Positions 1 through 12,105 of a stretch of 64,000 nucleotides of DNA are shown piece after piece. Each line of letters begins with the position of its first letter. Positions within the stretch are counted from its first letter, which is position 1. Source of the stretch: Adiantum capillus-veneris (Eukaryota > Streptophyta > Polypodiopsida > Polypodiales > Pteridaceae); the NCBI GenBank assembly GCA_014529385.2, contig CM043949.1, positions 150,460,428-150,524,427 on the forward strand, in the 5' to 3' direction. Position numbers and translations under genes: made by a program. The notes under the pieces are model-generated. The model saw only the letters and a list, made by a program, of their open reading frames with translations, had not been told where the DNA came from and made no database searches.

Positions 1-2210
1 TAGCTTGCGTAAATTTCACCACAACACATCACAAGAAAAGCCACCCCAATCACTGTCTTAAGGCCAGGGGAGTCCTCTCCACCCTGTCGCCCTCTTACAG
101 TATGTGGGATTTATGGCTAGATTGATGAACAACACCAGAGACAAGCTATCAAGAACTTAAAAAAAAAACACCAAGACACTTACGCATCATTGTTGTCCAT
201 TAATTCACGTTGGAAGGGAGACAAAATATCCAAGCTTAGTCCAAATCCACCCTCCTTGATTCAGCGAATGTTGGGCTTACACTAGTAGGAGAAATGATAG
301 ATTTCCTACTCTCAATTGAATGATCACTCTCTCTCTTACAATGGCATAGAATCCCTTGCTAATCCCCTATTACAACATGCACATGCATAAGACAATGAGC
401 TTCCACTCAAGAGCTCCTTCTAGAGAGGTTGAGCTTGGCTTCTCAAGCTATAGCATAGTGCTCTTGCTTATGGCTCCCCCCTTCTTATGCTAGCTACACC
501 CTCCTTTTATAGCAATTTTGAAGGCTAGGGTTACTCCTCTAACCATGGTTGGGTTAGATTTTCAGCAATTTATCTAATTTCTTTTGCTTGGGATTATCAA
601 GAAGTTGGTGGGGAAAGAGAGAGGAGAGAAATGGAGGTGATAGGACTTTTCATAGTGGGTTAGTGTTAGTAGAGTTAGTATTAATTTACAAATGGAATTG
701 GATATTTACAATGGGAGTATCCATGTAGGATACAAATAAGGAAGAAAAACTCTTAAGAGGTAAGAAAAGGTGGATTTCTTACAAGGTTGATGCTCCAAGT
801 GTCTTGAGTAGGGCCAATTTTGACGCTTGTTGACGGTCCACTAGCTTTGACGGTACATTTTTTCTCCACTCTTGACCTTCCTTGAGAGACAAGGTAATTG
901 AAGCTGAGTAATCAACCACCATGATGCTGTCTTTTAAGAGAAGAGGCTGAATTTTGGGGTTTTTTGATAGATATGGGTAATTTGGAAGAGGAAAAATGAG
1001 ACTAGGTGGTCAATTTTGGAATGGAATTGTGTGTGGGAGGTATGAGTTCACCATGGTTTCTCTTATTCTTCAAGGTTGAGGAGAAGGTGAGTAGTGTGCA
1101 GAGAGGAGTTGTGAGAGAGATGGGGATGATGAGTGGAGAAGTGTGTGTGAAAGAGGAAAATGATAAAGTGGAAGAGAGAGTGTGGCTGCATAGCATGGGA
1201 AAACTGGGGTCCACTAAAAAATCATAGCTCACAGCTGGTAGCTCCAAAAATCATGAAAACATTTGGGGTGATTATTCAGAGCGTGGGCTACATTTTCTCT
1301 TTTGACCACCGCTCCAAATTCGGAGTGGAGATAGGTGCCAAAATTCTCACCAAAAAGCCTGTTTTTTTAGGCTGCAAAAGTCTTTTAGTGGTCCCCTCCT
1401 TTGTTGAATTTGTACAATGCATCCAAGAGTGAGCCCCTCCTTTGTCATATTATAATACAAAGCATTCAAGTTGCCCTTGACCCATGCATGGAGGAGGATT
1501 ATTGGTGAAATAAGAAATATAACATGGTGGGACTAGTGTATGGACTATTCATGGACTTTAGCTCAATGAGCACATGGTGTTAGAATAATGAGTAAAAATA
1601 ATAATAAAAATATGGAGGAGTTATGGATATGAAAAGATATTGGAATCATATGATATGGTCCCTCCTTGAATTATTTTGGGTGAAAGAGGAAAAGGTATGC
1701 AAGTAAATAATATAATAAAAGTAACCAATGAGTAGAAATCAATTTTTTGTTTTCACGAGGGTGAGGGTGAAAATGTGGGAGTGATTTGTATAAAGGAAAA
1801 ATATGAGGTTAGAGTATGTACATATTGGCAAAAAAATAAAATTATGGTGTAAGAGGATGAAAGAAGGTGTACATAGGTTTAATAAAACACACACCTAAGT
1901 AGAAATATTTAAATAAAATACCAAAATAATTATAAAAAATCCCTATATTTAGGCCATATATACAATGAAATATTTACACACAAAGAGGCCATAATATACT
2001 TTTATTTTTTTATTTTTTTTATTTTTTTATGGCTCACCTAGCCCAGTGACTAGCTAGCTGAGGGTTTTTAAGAAGATATGGGAAAAGTCCCGTGACTCAC
2101 GCACGCCTATGTACAGTGAAATGGTAGGGATAGCCACAGTGTTTGGGTGATTTTTGTAGGGTGAGGTAACTTACTGTGGCAATTACAAAGAGCCGAAAAA
2201 ACGGCTATCA
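1..2210 (-). repeat. Family-B gypsy LTR, copy 1 (cut by window edge)
   Basis: This is a long terminal repeat of the gypsy family called B here, in minus orientation. Its right end reads ACGGCTATCA at 2201-2210, the same terminus as at 12076 and 31870. From about 1000 to 2210 it matches 10938-12076 and 30733-31870 closely. Positions 1-600 are a more diverged match to the left part of the complete copy at 29294-31870. No polypurine tract or pol remnant follows it on the right; instead the unknown multi-exon gene fragment begins about 20 bases later. It may therefore be a solo LTR inserted there, but the left end is outside the window and no target duplication can be checked. Confidence 0.75.
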
Positions 2211-2230
2211 GTGTCACCCTTTGTTTTTCT

Positions 2231-3195
2231 TGCACCATGTGACATTTGAGCTTCCTGAGAATCTCGCTTACCTCAAACGCACCAAGCCACCATATGTTAG
2301 ATTCTGATTGAACACTAAAATATAAAGATCCTCACTGGACACTTTGAGAGGGCTCTATTCATTAAAGTAATAGTAAACACACTCTAGCTTTTTCTCTTTA
2401 ACAAGCTCACACTCATCCAGTTTTAATACAAAATGTAATACCCCTCGTGACTCTTCAAATGTGATGTTGTAAAACTCCACCATTCTCTTCTGTAATATCC
2501 GCAGTCCATACAAATATTATTGAACTCATCATATGCCATGTTTGCTCCATGGCCACTGTAAGTTGCTTTAATATGAAAGGGCTGTCCAAGATAGTCTCCT
2601 TGTGCCTCGTTAAGCTGAAGCCTCTCTTTCAAACACTTGAGGCTGATGGTAGAAGTTTGATTTTATACCCTTTTAAACAAAGATGGATGAGACATACTTT
2701 GGATGGCGAATATCCTCTTTTGCTTACACCAAGTGAATCAAGTGTGCCTTGTATCTCTTTTGCAGGCACTGAGTTCTCTGAAATAAAGCAGTCCACTACA
2801 TTTCGTTGTAGGACCTTAAACTTCTTGTCATGTACTATATCTGCTGCCCAGAGGCTTCTACTTATAAGTGGCTTTAATCTCTTTCCTATATTGGCTTTGT
2901 GTCAATGTTTTTCCTTGTTAGGATAGATTGAATCTCTACATGATGTCAATGCATAAGTAAATAACAGAAAATTTGCTTCACTAACACTATTTAGGCACAT
3001 GAAAACAATGCATAACAAGAAAAAAACAAAAAGATTACTTAACTAAGACAATGTAGCCAACCAAGAAGCATCACCTTAATGCTCGGATTCTTTTCTTGAG
3101 ACCTCCTTGATGCAACCTGCAATGTTTCAAAGATTGCGCAATTTCTTCTTTCGGGATACGACCACCCAGGATGGTGTCCTTCATTTGACAACTAC
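2231..3195 (-). pseudogene. Fragment of unknown multi-exon gene family (copy 1)
   Basis: The minus strand of this stretch matches plus-strand 61035-61985 of the longer copy, including the intron between the first two exons. It covers the end of exon 1, the first intron and most of exon 2. In places it keeps codons that are stops in the longer copy: GAG-TTT-TAC-AAC-ATC-ACA-TTT is followed by GAA here but by TAA there. It has its own small indels, for example near 2690-2710 and 2840-2860, so it is also a pseudogene. No known domain is recognised. It lies between a family-B LTR and a LINE fragment. Confidence 0.7.
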
Positions 3196-3339
3196 TTTTC
3201 AAATGGTTTACCCCCCCCTTCCTACTTTTTAATGGTTACCCCTCCCCTTCCCCTACTTTTTAGGGGTCAAAGGTGGAGGAGACCCTACCAAAATAGCACC
3301 ATTCAAAGCCTTTGTCCCCATTAATCTTGGCAGGCTTCC

Positions 3340-4400
3340 TTGAAATTAGGGATTCTTACAAGGCCCATGGAGAGTCCATTTTTTTTCCTAATGTGAGGTG
3401 CCATGAGGAGATGAAATCTCCTCTAGGGTGAGCTCCCAACACACGGTTGATAGCAGATCCGATGGCTCTAAGGTGATTGTGATAATATAAGGGGAGGTTG
3501 GGAAACTCCACCCATACAGGAAAGGTGGTCAATGCATCTCGCTCGGGATTGTAGTTTTTATTCGATTTGAGCACATTCAAGGGGGACATCCGAATGAGCC
3601 ATTGCCCTAAACTACAGACCTTGAAGGCCATCTCCTAGGCCTTGAAGATGATTACATATTGGTTCTTAGACAACACTTGGAGTGTCTCAACTTCTACTCC
3701 AATGCTACCCTAATGGTTTCTTATCCAGTCTTTAAGGAATTCTACTAGCCGCCTGGGCTAGCTATCATTCCAATGACGGCCCGTCGACTTTCAAGATTTG
3801 ACTGCGTTTTCTTGATTTGTACACATGGCAGAATAACAGTGAGCTTACCTCTTTCATCTGGTTGATGCCTTTAATTCCTTGACTCGAAGAACCTCCGCAA
3901 CCTCCGTGTTGATCACTCCGGGGAGGACTAGTAGAAAATCCAGCGGGAGACTCTTGATGGTATTCATGATCCATTGTTCGGTAGTCTAAGATGGGTGGTT
4001 GCTCGAAGAAAAAGCCTGCTCTGTATCGAAGAGCCGTGGCTCCTTCTATGTGAGCAATGACTTCTTCTAGGAGCGCCTGCAGTGCGTCTTGAAAGAGGTC
4101 TTCGGGGCTTCGTTGTAGGAACTACAAGGGGAAAGGTCCAATGTCTCCCGCGGGGAAGTTATTGTTATTCTAAACTAATTAAGATCATTGAGGAGGAAAA
4201 CTTGAATGCGAGCGGTTAGGGGGAGGTGACGTGAGGTCTGGCACAAGAGCTTGGGAGGGTGGCGGAGTGGACATCTCACTCGTTGGGGCTAGGAGTGGTC
4301 ATTACAGAGTAGCGGGAGTAATGGCGAGCACTAGAAGAGGAGATGGGTGTTGTCAAATTGCCATAGCTAGGGTTTCTCTAAGTCTCTCTCATGTCTTCCA
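3340..4400 (-). mobile_element. LINE-type ORF1 fragment, copy 1
   Basis: This is a degenerate piece of a plant non-LTR retrotransposon ORF1. On the minus strand, 3631-3356 encodes a DUF4283-like segment with WVEFPNLPLYYHNHL and a GAHPRGDF motif. Positions 4120-3765 match the ORF1 amino-terminal region of the copy at 37531-37310. Positions 4400-4200 match the 5' untranslated region of that copy. The zinc knuckle present at 36700 is missing because this copy ends near 3350. No endonuclease or reverse transcriptase of LINE type was seen. Frames are broken. Confidence 0.6.
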
Positions 4401-4897
4401 TGAGAATAGCTTTTTTTTTAAATTTACCAGCAAAGCAGAGATTTGTATTCATAGAAATCCAAAGAAAAAAGTACAGAGTTATAGACCATTGAGTGTCACA
4501 AACAGGGGACGTGGCGTGCCCACAGTACACACACAACACACCTGTCCCCGACAGCAGATTGGGCTCCTAGAAATTCTGACCGACTGCTGACGTGTCACTG
4601 TCGTACGGACATCACCAAAAAATGTGGCGCTTTTTGCGGAATTGTATGGACAGATGACGTGGCACCAACGTTCGGAACTTTTTCTTTTTGGCTACGTATG
4701 GCAAGGCTAAAATCCTACGTAAATTAAGGGGCAGCTTTTGGGAATAAGATGCTTTATTTTAAAAAGCTTTTATTTTTCAAGCTTTTGGGCTGTGCTTTTG
4801 GCATCCCTTGTAAACTCTTTAAATATGTGGGTAGGCTTCCCACTTCTCAGAGCATCTGGATGCAGAGTCTGAGAGTGAGAGCTTGCCTACTGCTTGG
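4401..4897. other. No gene seen
   Basis: This spacer lies between the LINE fragment and the rearranged LTR. It contains mixed AT-rich and low-complexity sequence. No reading frame with a recognisable domain, and no clear repeat boundary, could be found. Confidence 0.4.
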
Positions 4898-5112
4898 AGA
4901 TGATTTACAAGAAGGAGAGAGGTCTATTTATAGGTTGAATACTCCTCATTATGGTTATTGATAACCTTATTTACACGCTAATCTAATCAAGATTAGGATT
5001 TCTTTTGAATAACAAAGCATTGCGGCCCTTCTTTGTCTGCTTGAGTCATGGATGTGGGCTACAGAGAAAGGAATTATTAATGATAGATAAATGAAATTAG
5101 AGTGTTAAGGAA

Positions 5113-5159
<47 letters not shown>

Positions 5160-5669
5160 GAGAGAGAGATTTTACTATGTACATGTCTTGAGGTGAGGTT
5201 CCTTTTATGGTTAGGTCAATGGCTATTTTTTGTTAGTAGGTTAGTGATTCGTGTTAGTAATCACTAAAATCTTTCACAGCAACTAACTCTAAGCAGTGAT
5301 CGGGAGACTCTCCCATACAACATACCATTCGACATAGTTACAAATGAGATAAATAAGATAAATACAAGAACAAACACCTATCCCACCCCAAGAAGAGTGT
5401 CGACCATGTCCTGCAATTTTTCCATAAAATCTCCCCCCTTGGATACCACTGCATATGGTTCTTTGATAGCTTCACTTTAAGTCAAAAACTTCTTCAAGCT
5501 TCACAATCACAAGGATTTCCTCACTTCATTCAACCATCCACCTCATTCTACTCATTGTAAATATAACATTAACTTTCTAGTGATTACTAACACTAACCAC
5601 GAACATACTAACACAAAATAGCCATTGACTAACCATAAAAGACACCTCACCTCAATACATGTGTAGAGT

Positions 5670-5712
<43 letters not shown>

Positions 5713-5937
5713 CTTAGAACTCTACTTTCACCTTATCTACCATCAATAATTCTCTCTTTTGAGCCCACATCCATTACTCAAGCAGACAAAGAAGGCCCGC
5801 AATGTTTTGATATTCAAAAAAAATCATAATCCTGATTTGTTAGCTTGTAATTGAGGATTTCCAATAATCTTAATGAGGGGTCTCCAACCTATAAATAGGC
5901 CCCTCTCCTTCTTGTAAAACAACCTGCAATATCTCAC
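4898..5937. repeat. Inverted repeat, arms about 360 bp
   Basis: The left arm (4898-5268) and right arm (5575-5937) are imperfect reverse complements. Each holds CTATTTATAGGTTG, a GCTTGAGT-ATGGATGTGGGCT segment and a (GA)n/(CT)n tract at matching places (5115-5169 and 5672-5708). About 300 bases separate the arms. Both arms derive from family-B LTR sequence. A transcript through this region could fold into a long hairpin. Confidence 0.65.
5115..5169. repeat. (GA)n microsatellite
   Basis: Near-perfect GA repeat with one TG interruption; it faces the (CT)n tract at 5672-5708 in the inverted repeat. Confidence 0.9.
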
Positions 5938-6260
5938 ACAACACCCCAACACCCCATGCGTGAGGAGAGACTTAGACGTAGCAACCACTTTTGAGCTTCA
6001 CTCTTGGTGTGAGAGAAGCTTTTCAAGCTACAAATTGCAAGTGAGAGAGTGTGAGTTCAAAATCTCAAAACCACTATTTTATATGTTCCTCCATCAGTTA
6101 ATGATACATGTACAATGGGTAGAATGAGGTGGATGGTTGAAGGAATATGAGTAAATGAAGCAAGGGAGTGCTTGTTACGGTGAAGCTTTGAAGAAGTTTG
6201 AACTTACTTGTTTAGGTTCTCAAATATGACTAACAATCCTCTTCTTCTTCTTCTCTTCTT

Positions 6261-6264
6261 ACGT
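6261..6264. repeat. Target-site duplication of element A, left copy
   Basis: ACGT directly precedes the LTR start TGTGAG at 6265 and is repeated at 33917-33920 directly after the LTR end CTGACA. The flanking sequence continues as one family-B LTR once A is removed. Confidence 0.7.
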
Positions 6265-7411
6265 TGTGAGTGGGAGGAAAACACACACAGTGCCTCTATA
6301 ATGACCCGACACACACTCTTGGAATGATACACACACACACACTAGGGGGCACCACTCGGCTAACACAACACACCTGGCCGAGACAGGGAACACACCTATG
6401 GAGTGAGAGGAGAGAGACGATTCGTTTACCCACTCCACACAGAGAGATACACACACACACACACACCCAAAAAACTCAGATCAAAAGGGGAGAATTTCTG
6501 ATGTTTAGATACAAATGAGCTTGGGCCAACACCAATGGGGCAAACAGCTCACACAATATGGGTAAATTAAGCCAGATACAATCACAAACTAGAGAAGAAG
6601 CTTCGCTCATAGAAGAAACTTACACGGCCAAAACAGTAAAAAAACAGTGAGGAATTTGGAAAAATGGACAGCGCCATCACGTCCGGAACGGCCCAAAACC
6701 CCAATCTACAATGTTAAAGTGCTCAAATCCGACCTCAGATGAGCAGTTTACGGCCAAAACAGGCTCCAAAAACCCCAAAAACATAGTTGCGGCTGTTGCT
6801 CCTCTTCTCTCCATGTTTTTTCAGGTCTTCTCTCAGTTTTTTCAGTTCCCACACTTAGCTTTATTAGTTGGGCACCCTTGGCCTTTCAGATGACCTCAAA
6901 CGGACCCCGAACAGGCCAAAAACTAACCTCGCAGTGCATAGTTGTCACCTTTTTGCATCATCCACACACCTGGCACTCAGTTTTTCCCAATAATGCATCC
7001 CGCAACCATGTGACGTGGCCCCAAAAAGTGGTCCTCATGATGAACTTTCTGCATAAGTATCACAAGAAAACACCCACGTCGTGTTCGTACTTCTCTGTGT
7101 GCAAGTATTGACCCCGTTCGACCTCCTGACGCCACTCGATGCCATCTGGCAAACCTGCTTACCTCATGTTGTCGGCCTGCGGATAGCTTCCTCGAGAAGT
7201 TTTACGCGCTACCAACTCCTCCTTATTGTAGAAAAAACACACTAGTACTGATAATAGTGAAAATCGTTGCACTATGTACACCCTGTCCTACCTGTACACA
7301 CATGGGCCCCACGTAACCCCCTGGCTATGGAAATTGGGCAATCCTTTATTCGATGCACCATGCATGTGTATGTACATATGCGCAATCCCCTACTCCAAAA
7401 AACTCCTGACA
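6265..7411 (-). repeat. Element A 3' LTR
   Basis: It begins TGTGAGTGGG at 6265 and ends CTCCTGACA at 7411 (TG...CA). It is collinear with 32772-33916. It is bordered on the right by a purine tract on the minus strand, which marks it as the 3' LTR of the minus-strand element. A short (CA)n lies near 6450-6466. Confidence 0.88.
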
Positions 7412-7437
7412 TAATTTGCCCATCCCCTAGCCTGCTA
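7412..7437 (-). promoter_or_regulatory. Element A polypurine tract region
   Basis: On the minus strand the sequence before the 3' LTR contains GGCTAGGGGATGGG then CAAATTA, and the LTR starts TGTCAGGAG. The purine-rich stretch next to the 3' LTR is the expected plus-strand primer site of an LTR retrotransposon. Confidence 0.6.
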
Positions 7438-7439
7438 GA

Positions 7440-10400
7440 TCATTCATGATCAGCAGCAGCAAAAAGCGATATGAGACTCACAGCGTCACAAGTCTCCTCA
7501 TCCTTCACCAACACTCCTTGATCCACATCCAGCTCATCTTGCTCGACCATCATCAACCTGGCATGATACAATTTAAGACGCAAGCCATTTACCCTTGACT
7601 TATGTAGAAACCCATCCAGGTTAGCCAACTGATATGTACCATTCGGGAAACACTCCACTACCTTGAAAGGGCCTTCCCACTTAATTTGAAACTTACTGTT
7701 GTAGCGCAAAACCAAGTCATTCTTCTTGATACCCTTACTTTTGACCTTTTCATTTATCTTTGCCAAAGCCCTATCTTGCATCTGCCCATAATGTTCCAAT
7801 GCACTCATCCTATCCAGCTAAACCTCTTGTAGCTGTAAGAGCCTCTCTTCGAATGCATCACTAGGTGGCCCAAGCAACTTCTCTAACATCTTGACCGCAG
7901 GCAACTCTACTTCCACAGGCAATAGTGCTTCTTTTCCATACACCAAATGAAATGGAGTAAACCCTGTACCTGTCTTCACCGAAGTACGGTAAGCCCATAA
8001 TGCACTAGGCAATTCCAAATCCCAATTCTTTCCTTGGTGCTCTGTCACTTTCGAAAGAATCTGTACCAACTCACCATTGAATCTTTCATTTAAGCCATTA
8101 CACTGTGGGTAATAAGGAGTGGTATGCTGGTGCCTAATCTTCATCTTTGCACATAAAAAATCTAGCAGTTTAGCTCTAAAGCCAGGCCCCTTATCTGAAA
8201 GTAGCTCCATTGGCACCCCAAACTTGCAACATATTTCATCATACAAAAATTTTTCCACATCCTTTGCAGTGATCTGTTTTATTGCTATAGGCTTTGCCCA
8301 TCTAGAGAGATAGTCCACTGCAGTCAAAATATAGCTTTTGCCCCTGCTTGTGATAGGTAACGGGCCTATTGCATCAATCCCCCACTTTTCAAACACATCA
8401 AACGCCATAATGGTTTTTCGTAGCTCTGGCTTCAACACTCTCTTCCCAAATGCTTGACACCTATTGCAAGACCTACACCAATGGTGAACATCCTTGTGCA
8501 AACTAGGCCATACATACCCCTCTTGTAAATTCTTATGCAAGGTGATCTTTAGAGCAAAATGTCCACCACATGCGCCTTCATGATTCTCTTCCAACACTCT
8601 ATAAAGCTCCTCCCGCCAAGGTACACGTCTCAACAAGAGATCAGCCCCTTTCATGTATAAGACATCACCAATCAATTTGTACCTGTATGCTCTACGCACA
8701 AAACCATACTTCTTAGACTTCTGAATCTCCTTTGGAATGATTTCTGTTAGCAAAAACTCCTCTTCTTGAGCCAAACTTTCCCGGCCATGATAAAGAGGTA
8801 AAGTGGTCCTCAACACAAATAGCTCCCCAATCATGCCTTGAGCTGCTTCATGTGCCTCTCTATTTAGAGCACGTTCAATGTGTCTGATGCTCCATGCTTC
8901 GAAATTTTTTAACAGGCCTTTAATTCTGAAGCACATTTCCTTCAATGAGGTGTTCTTGGATTCCACACACCCAGCACTTGCTTCACCACTAACAAGGCAT
9001 CACCTTTTATGCTCAACCTTCGAACCCCATGCTTCAAACAAATGTGTAATCCGGCTTCCAGAGTAGCATATTCAGCCTCATTGTTACTATGAGCATCCAA
9101 TTTGAACCCTGTCTTGCATACTAGCTTCCCCTCTGGATCATAAAGTACTATACCCCCTGAAGCTGCATCATGGCTCTTTCTGTATGAACCATCAAAGAAC
9201 AACACATGTGCATTGCTGATCTGTGGCACTTCTTCAACTACCTTTCTCACCACCTCTTCCTTAACAATAAGGGGATTCTCCTTGTAGGTCAACAAATCAG
9301 CTAGGGTAGCCCTTGTACTATCTTCCACTAGAAAAGAGAACTCAAACTCTTGTAGCTCAATTACCCATTTCTTCACCACATTTGACATGTTAGTGCCATT
9401 AATTAACTGAGGCAAAAAGGCATAACTCGTCAAGAAAACAAAAGGTCGTGGTAGCAAGTAATGACGAAATCATCGACAAGCAAATATTACACTAGCCATC
9501 ACTAGCTCTACTTCCGAGAACTTTCTCTCCGCTACCAACTTCACTCGGCTTGCACAATACACTGGCCTCATATAATGGCTGCCCTTCCTCTTTTGCAATA
9601 TCATGGCTCCAATGGCATCATCCCCTACTGAGGGATTTACATAAAAAACTTTCTCCCAATCAGGAGCCTGCATGGCTGACAACCCCCCTAACACCTCTTT
9701 CACCTCTTGAAACACTTCTTCGCACTTTTCATCCCATTGCAATGGATCATGCTTTGCCACTTGTTGTAATGGATAAAGAATCTGAGAAGACAATGGAATA
9801 AACCTTTCCATGTACTTCACTTTGTGTATAAAGGTTGACAATTGCTTCGTACTCGTAGGTGATGGAAGAAGAATAATAGACTTAACCTTGTATGGATCAG
9901 CCTCAATGCCATTTTCTGACACCATGAGGCCCAATAACTTCACCCTTGGCTGTGCTAGATGACATTTCTTTGGATTTAGTTGTCCTCCACATTCATCATA
10001 TCGAGCCAATACCATCTGCAGCTTCTCATGGTGTTCAGCCCTACTGCTATAAACACAGAAGTCATCCATAAAAGCTTTAACACAACTACCAATGAATGGT
10101 TCCAACACCCAATTTGCTCTCTCTTAATAGAAGGAAGGTCCATTTGACAACCGAAATGGCAATACTGTGTAGCAAAAGTAGCCCCATGGCATAATAAAAG
10201 TGGTCTTTGTGCGGTCTTTAAGAGCAATCTTCAATTGAAAATAGCCTGAAAAAGCATCACACACACTGTACCTCTCACAACCTGCCACTGAATCCAAGAT
10301 CTGATCGTTGAATGGAAGAGGATATGGGTTCTTCTTAGTGGCTGCGTTTAAGGGTTTAAAATCTACACAACTTCTCCACTTCCCATCCTTCTTTGGGCTG

Positions 10401-10936
10401 ACTACAACTGGACTCACCCATTCTGTGGTCTCCACAGGGACTATGAACCCTGCCTTCAATAACTTGTCCACCTCTTCTCGCAAGGCTTCTTAGCCTTTGC
10501 CGCACTGGCTTAGCACCTTCTTTCAGCTTTATATGCATCTCTTCGCCCTTGAACCCTCTGATCTTTTCATATGAAGTAATGAACAAATCAGGAAAACTAG
10601 CGAGCATGTGCAAATATATATCCTTCTTCATAGCTAAGAGGTCTCCACTGATCATTTGTGTCATCAATTCCTGCTTCTTTGACAACTCAACCTTGGTTTG
10701 CATCAGCCCTTCAATCACTTCATAAGGCCCTTCACTTTCATCTTCAACCTCATTCGCAAATGCAACTAAACCAAACTCCTGGATTTCTTTGTCCATCAAA
10801 AGAAATGCAACATCAGCATCCTCATCACGGCTGGTAGTGCTATCACTGTCCTCATCTGTCACCGTGGAAGTGTCTTCATCACTAGACTCATCCTCATCTT
10901 CATAAATCTCTTCTAATCGTTTCCTTGTGTCCATAT
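7440..10936 (-). pseudogene. Element A pol (RT, RNase H, second RNase H, integrase), broken
   Basis: This is the polymerase region of a gypsy element, read from 10936 down to 7440. The order is: acidic linker and the start of reverse transcriptase (10936-10356); RT with WVSPVVVSPKKDGKW and the catalytic FMDD at about 10060; a connection/RNase H domain that reads FYVNPSVG where an aspartate is expected; an archaeal-type RNase H (about 9457-8860) with LFFDGSYR, SNNEAEY and GDALLVV; then integrase (8800-7900) with KWGIDAIGPLP, LSDKGPGF and NGLNERFNGE. The tail after integrase resembles Tat-type ends and lacks an obvious chromodomain. Frames change near 10480, 10115, 9460, 8950 and 7815. The last RNase H aspartate appears replaced (NREAHEAA). 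It cannot make one product. Confidence 0.85.
10456..10936. repeat. 481-bp direct duplication, left copy
   Basis: This matches 26861-27341 without gaps; only four substitutions were counted by eye. It encodes the protease-RT linker of element A on the minus strand. The two copies flank the block carrying elements B and D. See the right copy and the findings. Confidence 0.9.
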
Positions 10937-10937
10937 A

Positions 10938-12076
10938 AGAGAGAAGGGTAATGGTGAAGAGGGTGAGAGAAGCCATGGAGATTGCAGGTTTGAGTGAGGG
11001 AAGGAGAGGGAGGGATGTGTAAGAGTGAGTAGGTGTGTGGAAGGGTGAGAGAAGACTAAGGGCTACTTGTGAGAAAAGTGGGCAGACTGGGGTCCACTCA
11101 AAAAATCATAGCTCACCGCTGGTAGCTCCAAACATCATGAAAAAGTTTGAGGTGATTATTCTGAGTGTGGGCTACATTTTCTCTTTTGACCACTGCTCCA
11201 AATTCGGAGTGGAGATAGGTGCCAAAATTCTCACCAAAAAGCCTGTTTTTTATGCTGTAAAAGTCTTTTAGTGGCCCCCTCCTTTGTTGAATTTGTACAA
11301 TGCATCCAAGAGTGAGCCCCTCCTTTGTCATATTATAATACAAAGCATCCAAGTTGCCCTTGACCCATGCATGGAGGAGGATTATTGGTGAATAAAGAAA
11401 TATATACATGGTGGGACTAGTGTATGGACTATTCATGGACTTTAGCTCAATGAGCACATGGTGTTAGAATAATGAGTAAAAATAATAATAAAAATATGGA
11501 GGAGTTATGGATATGGAAAGATATTGGAATCATATGATATGGTCCCTCCTTGAATTATTTTGGGTGAAAGAGGAAAAGGTATGCAAGTAAATAATATAAT
11601 AAAAGTAACCAATGAGTAGAAATCAATTTTTTGTTTTCACGAGTGTGAGGGTGAAAATGTGGGAGTGATTTGTATAAAGGAAAAATATGAGGTTAGAGTA
11701 TGTACAATATTGGCAAAAAATATAATTATGGTGTAAGAGAATGAAAGAAGGTGTACATAGGTTTAATAAAACTCACACCTAAGTAGAATATTTAAATAAA
11801 ATACCAAAATAATTATAAAAAATCCCTATATTTAGGCCATATATACAATGAAATATTTACACGCAAAGAGGCCATAATATACCTTTTTTTTTTTTTGGGC
11901 TCAACTAGCCCAGTGACTAGCTAGCTGAGGGTTTTTAAGAAGATATGGGAAAAGCTCCCTAACTCACACACGCCTATGTACAGTGAAATGGTAGGGATAG
12001 CCATAGCGTTTGTGTGAATTTGGTAGGGTGGAGTAACTTACTATGGCAATTATGGAGAGCCTAAAAACGGCTATCA
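10938..12076 (-). repeat. Element B 3' LTR, left part missing
   Basis: This matches 30733-31870 of the complete family-B LTR and ends CGGCTATCA at 12076. Its left end meets element A sequence ending CCATAT at 10936, so roughly 1.4 kb of LTR is absent. Confidence 0.85.
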
Positions 12077-12090
12077 TTAGCCCTCTCCCC
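12077..12090 (-). promoter_or_regulatory. Element B polypurine tract
   Basis: The minus strand reads GGGGAGAGGGCTAA directly before the LTR start TGATAGCCG. This is the expected primer site for second-strand synthesis. Confidence 0.7.
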
Positions 12091-12105
12091 AGGATGATGG
12101 TATAT

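Larger units (their letters stand above)
4898..6264 (-). repeat. Rearranged left part of the family-B LTR that hosts element A
   Basis: The segment 6100-6264 matches the complete family-B LTR at about 30410-30575, including the run of CTTCTTCTT followed by TACG. The match resumes at 33921 after element A, so this LTR was split by that insertion. Further left, 4898-5268 is in LTR orientation with a TATTTATAGG promoter-like stretch. By contrast, 5440-5940 is inverted, giving two facing arms. The exact left end of the LTR could not be placed. Confidence 0.6.

Noticed and set aside
1160-1432. A frame of about 90 codons conserved at 1160, 11035 and 30831 (NHSSPLVAP, GYIFSFDHCSKFGVEIGAK).
   Set aside because: It lies within the family-B LTR and antisense to the element; conservation follows from the LTR copies being related, and the frame is not kept in the diverged copy near 34252.
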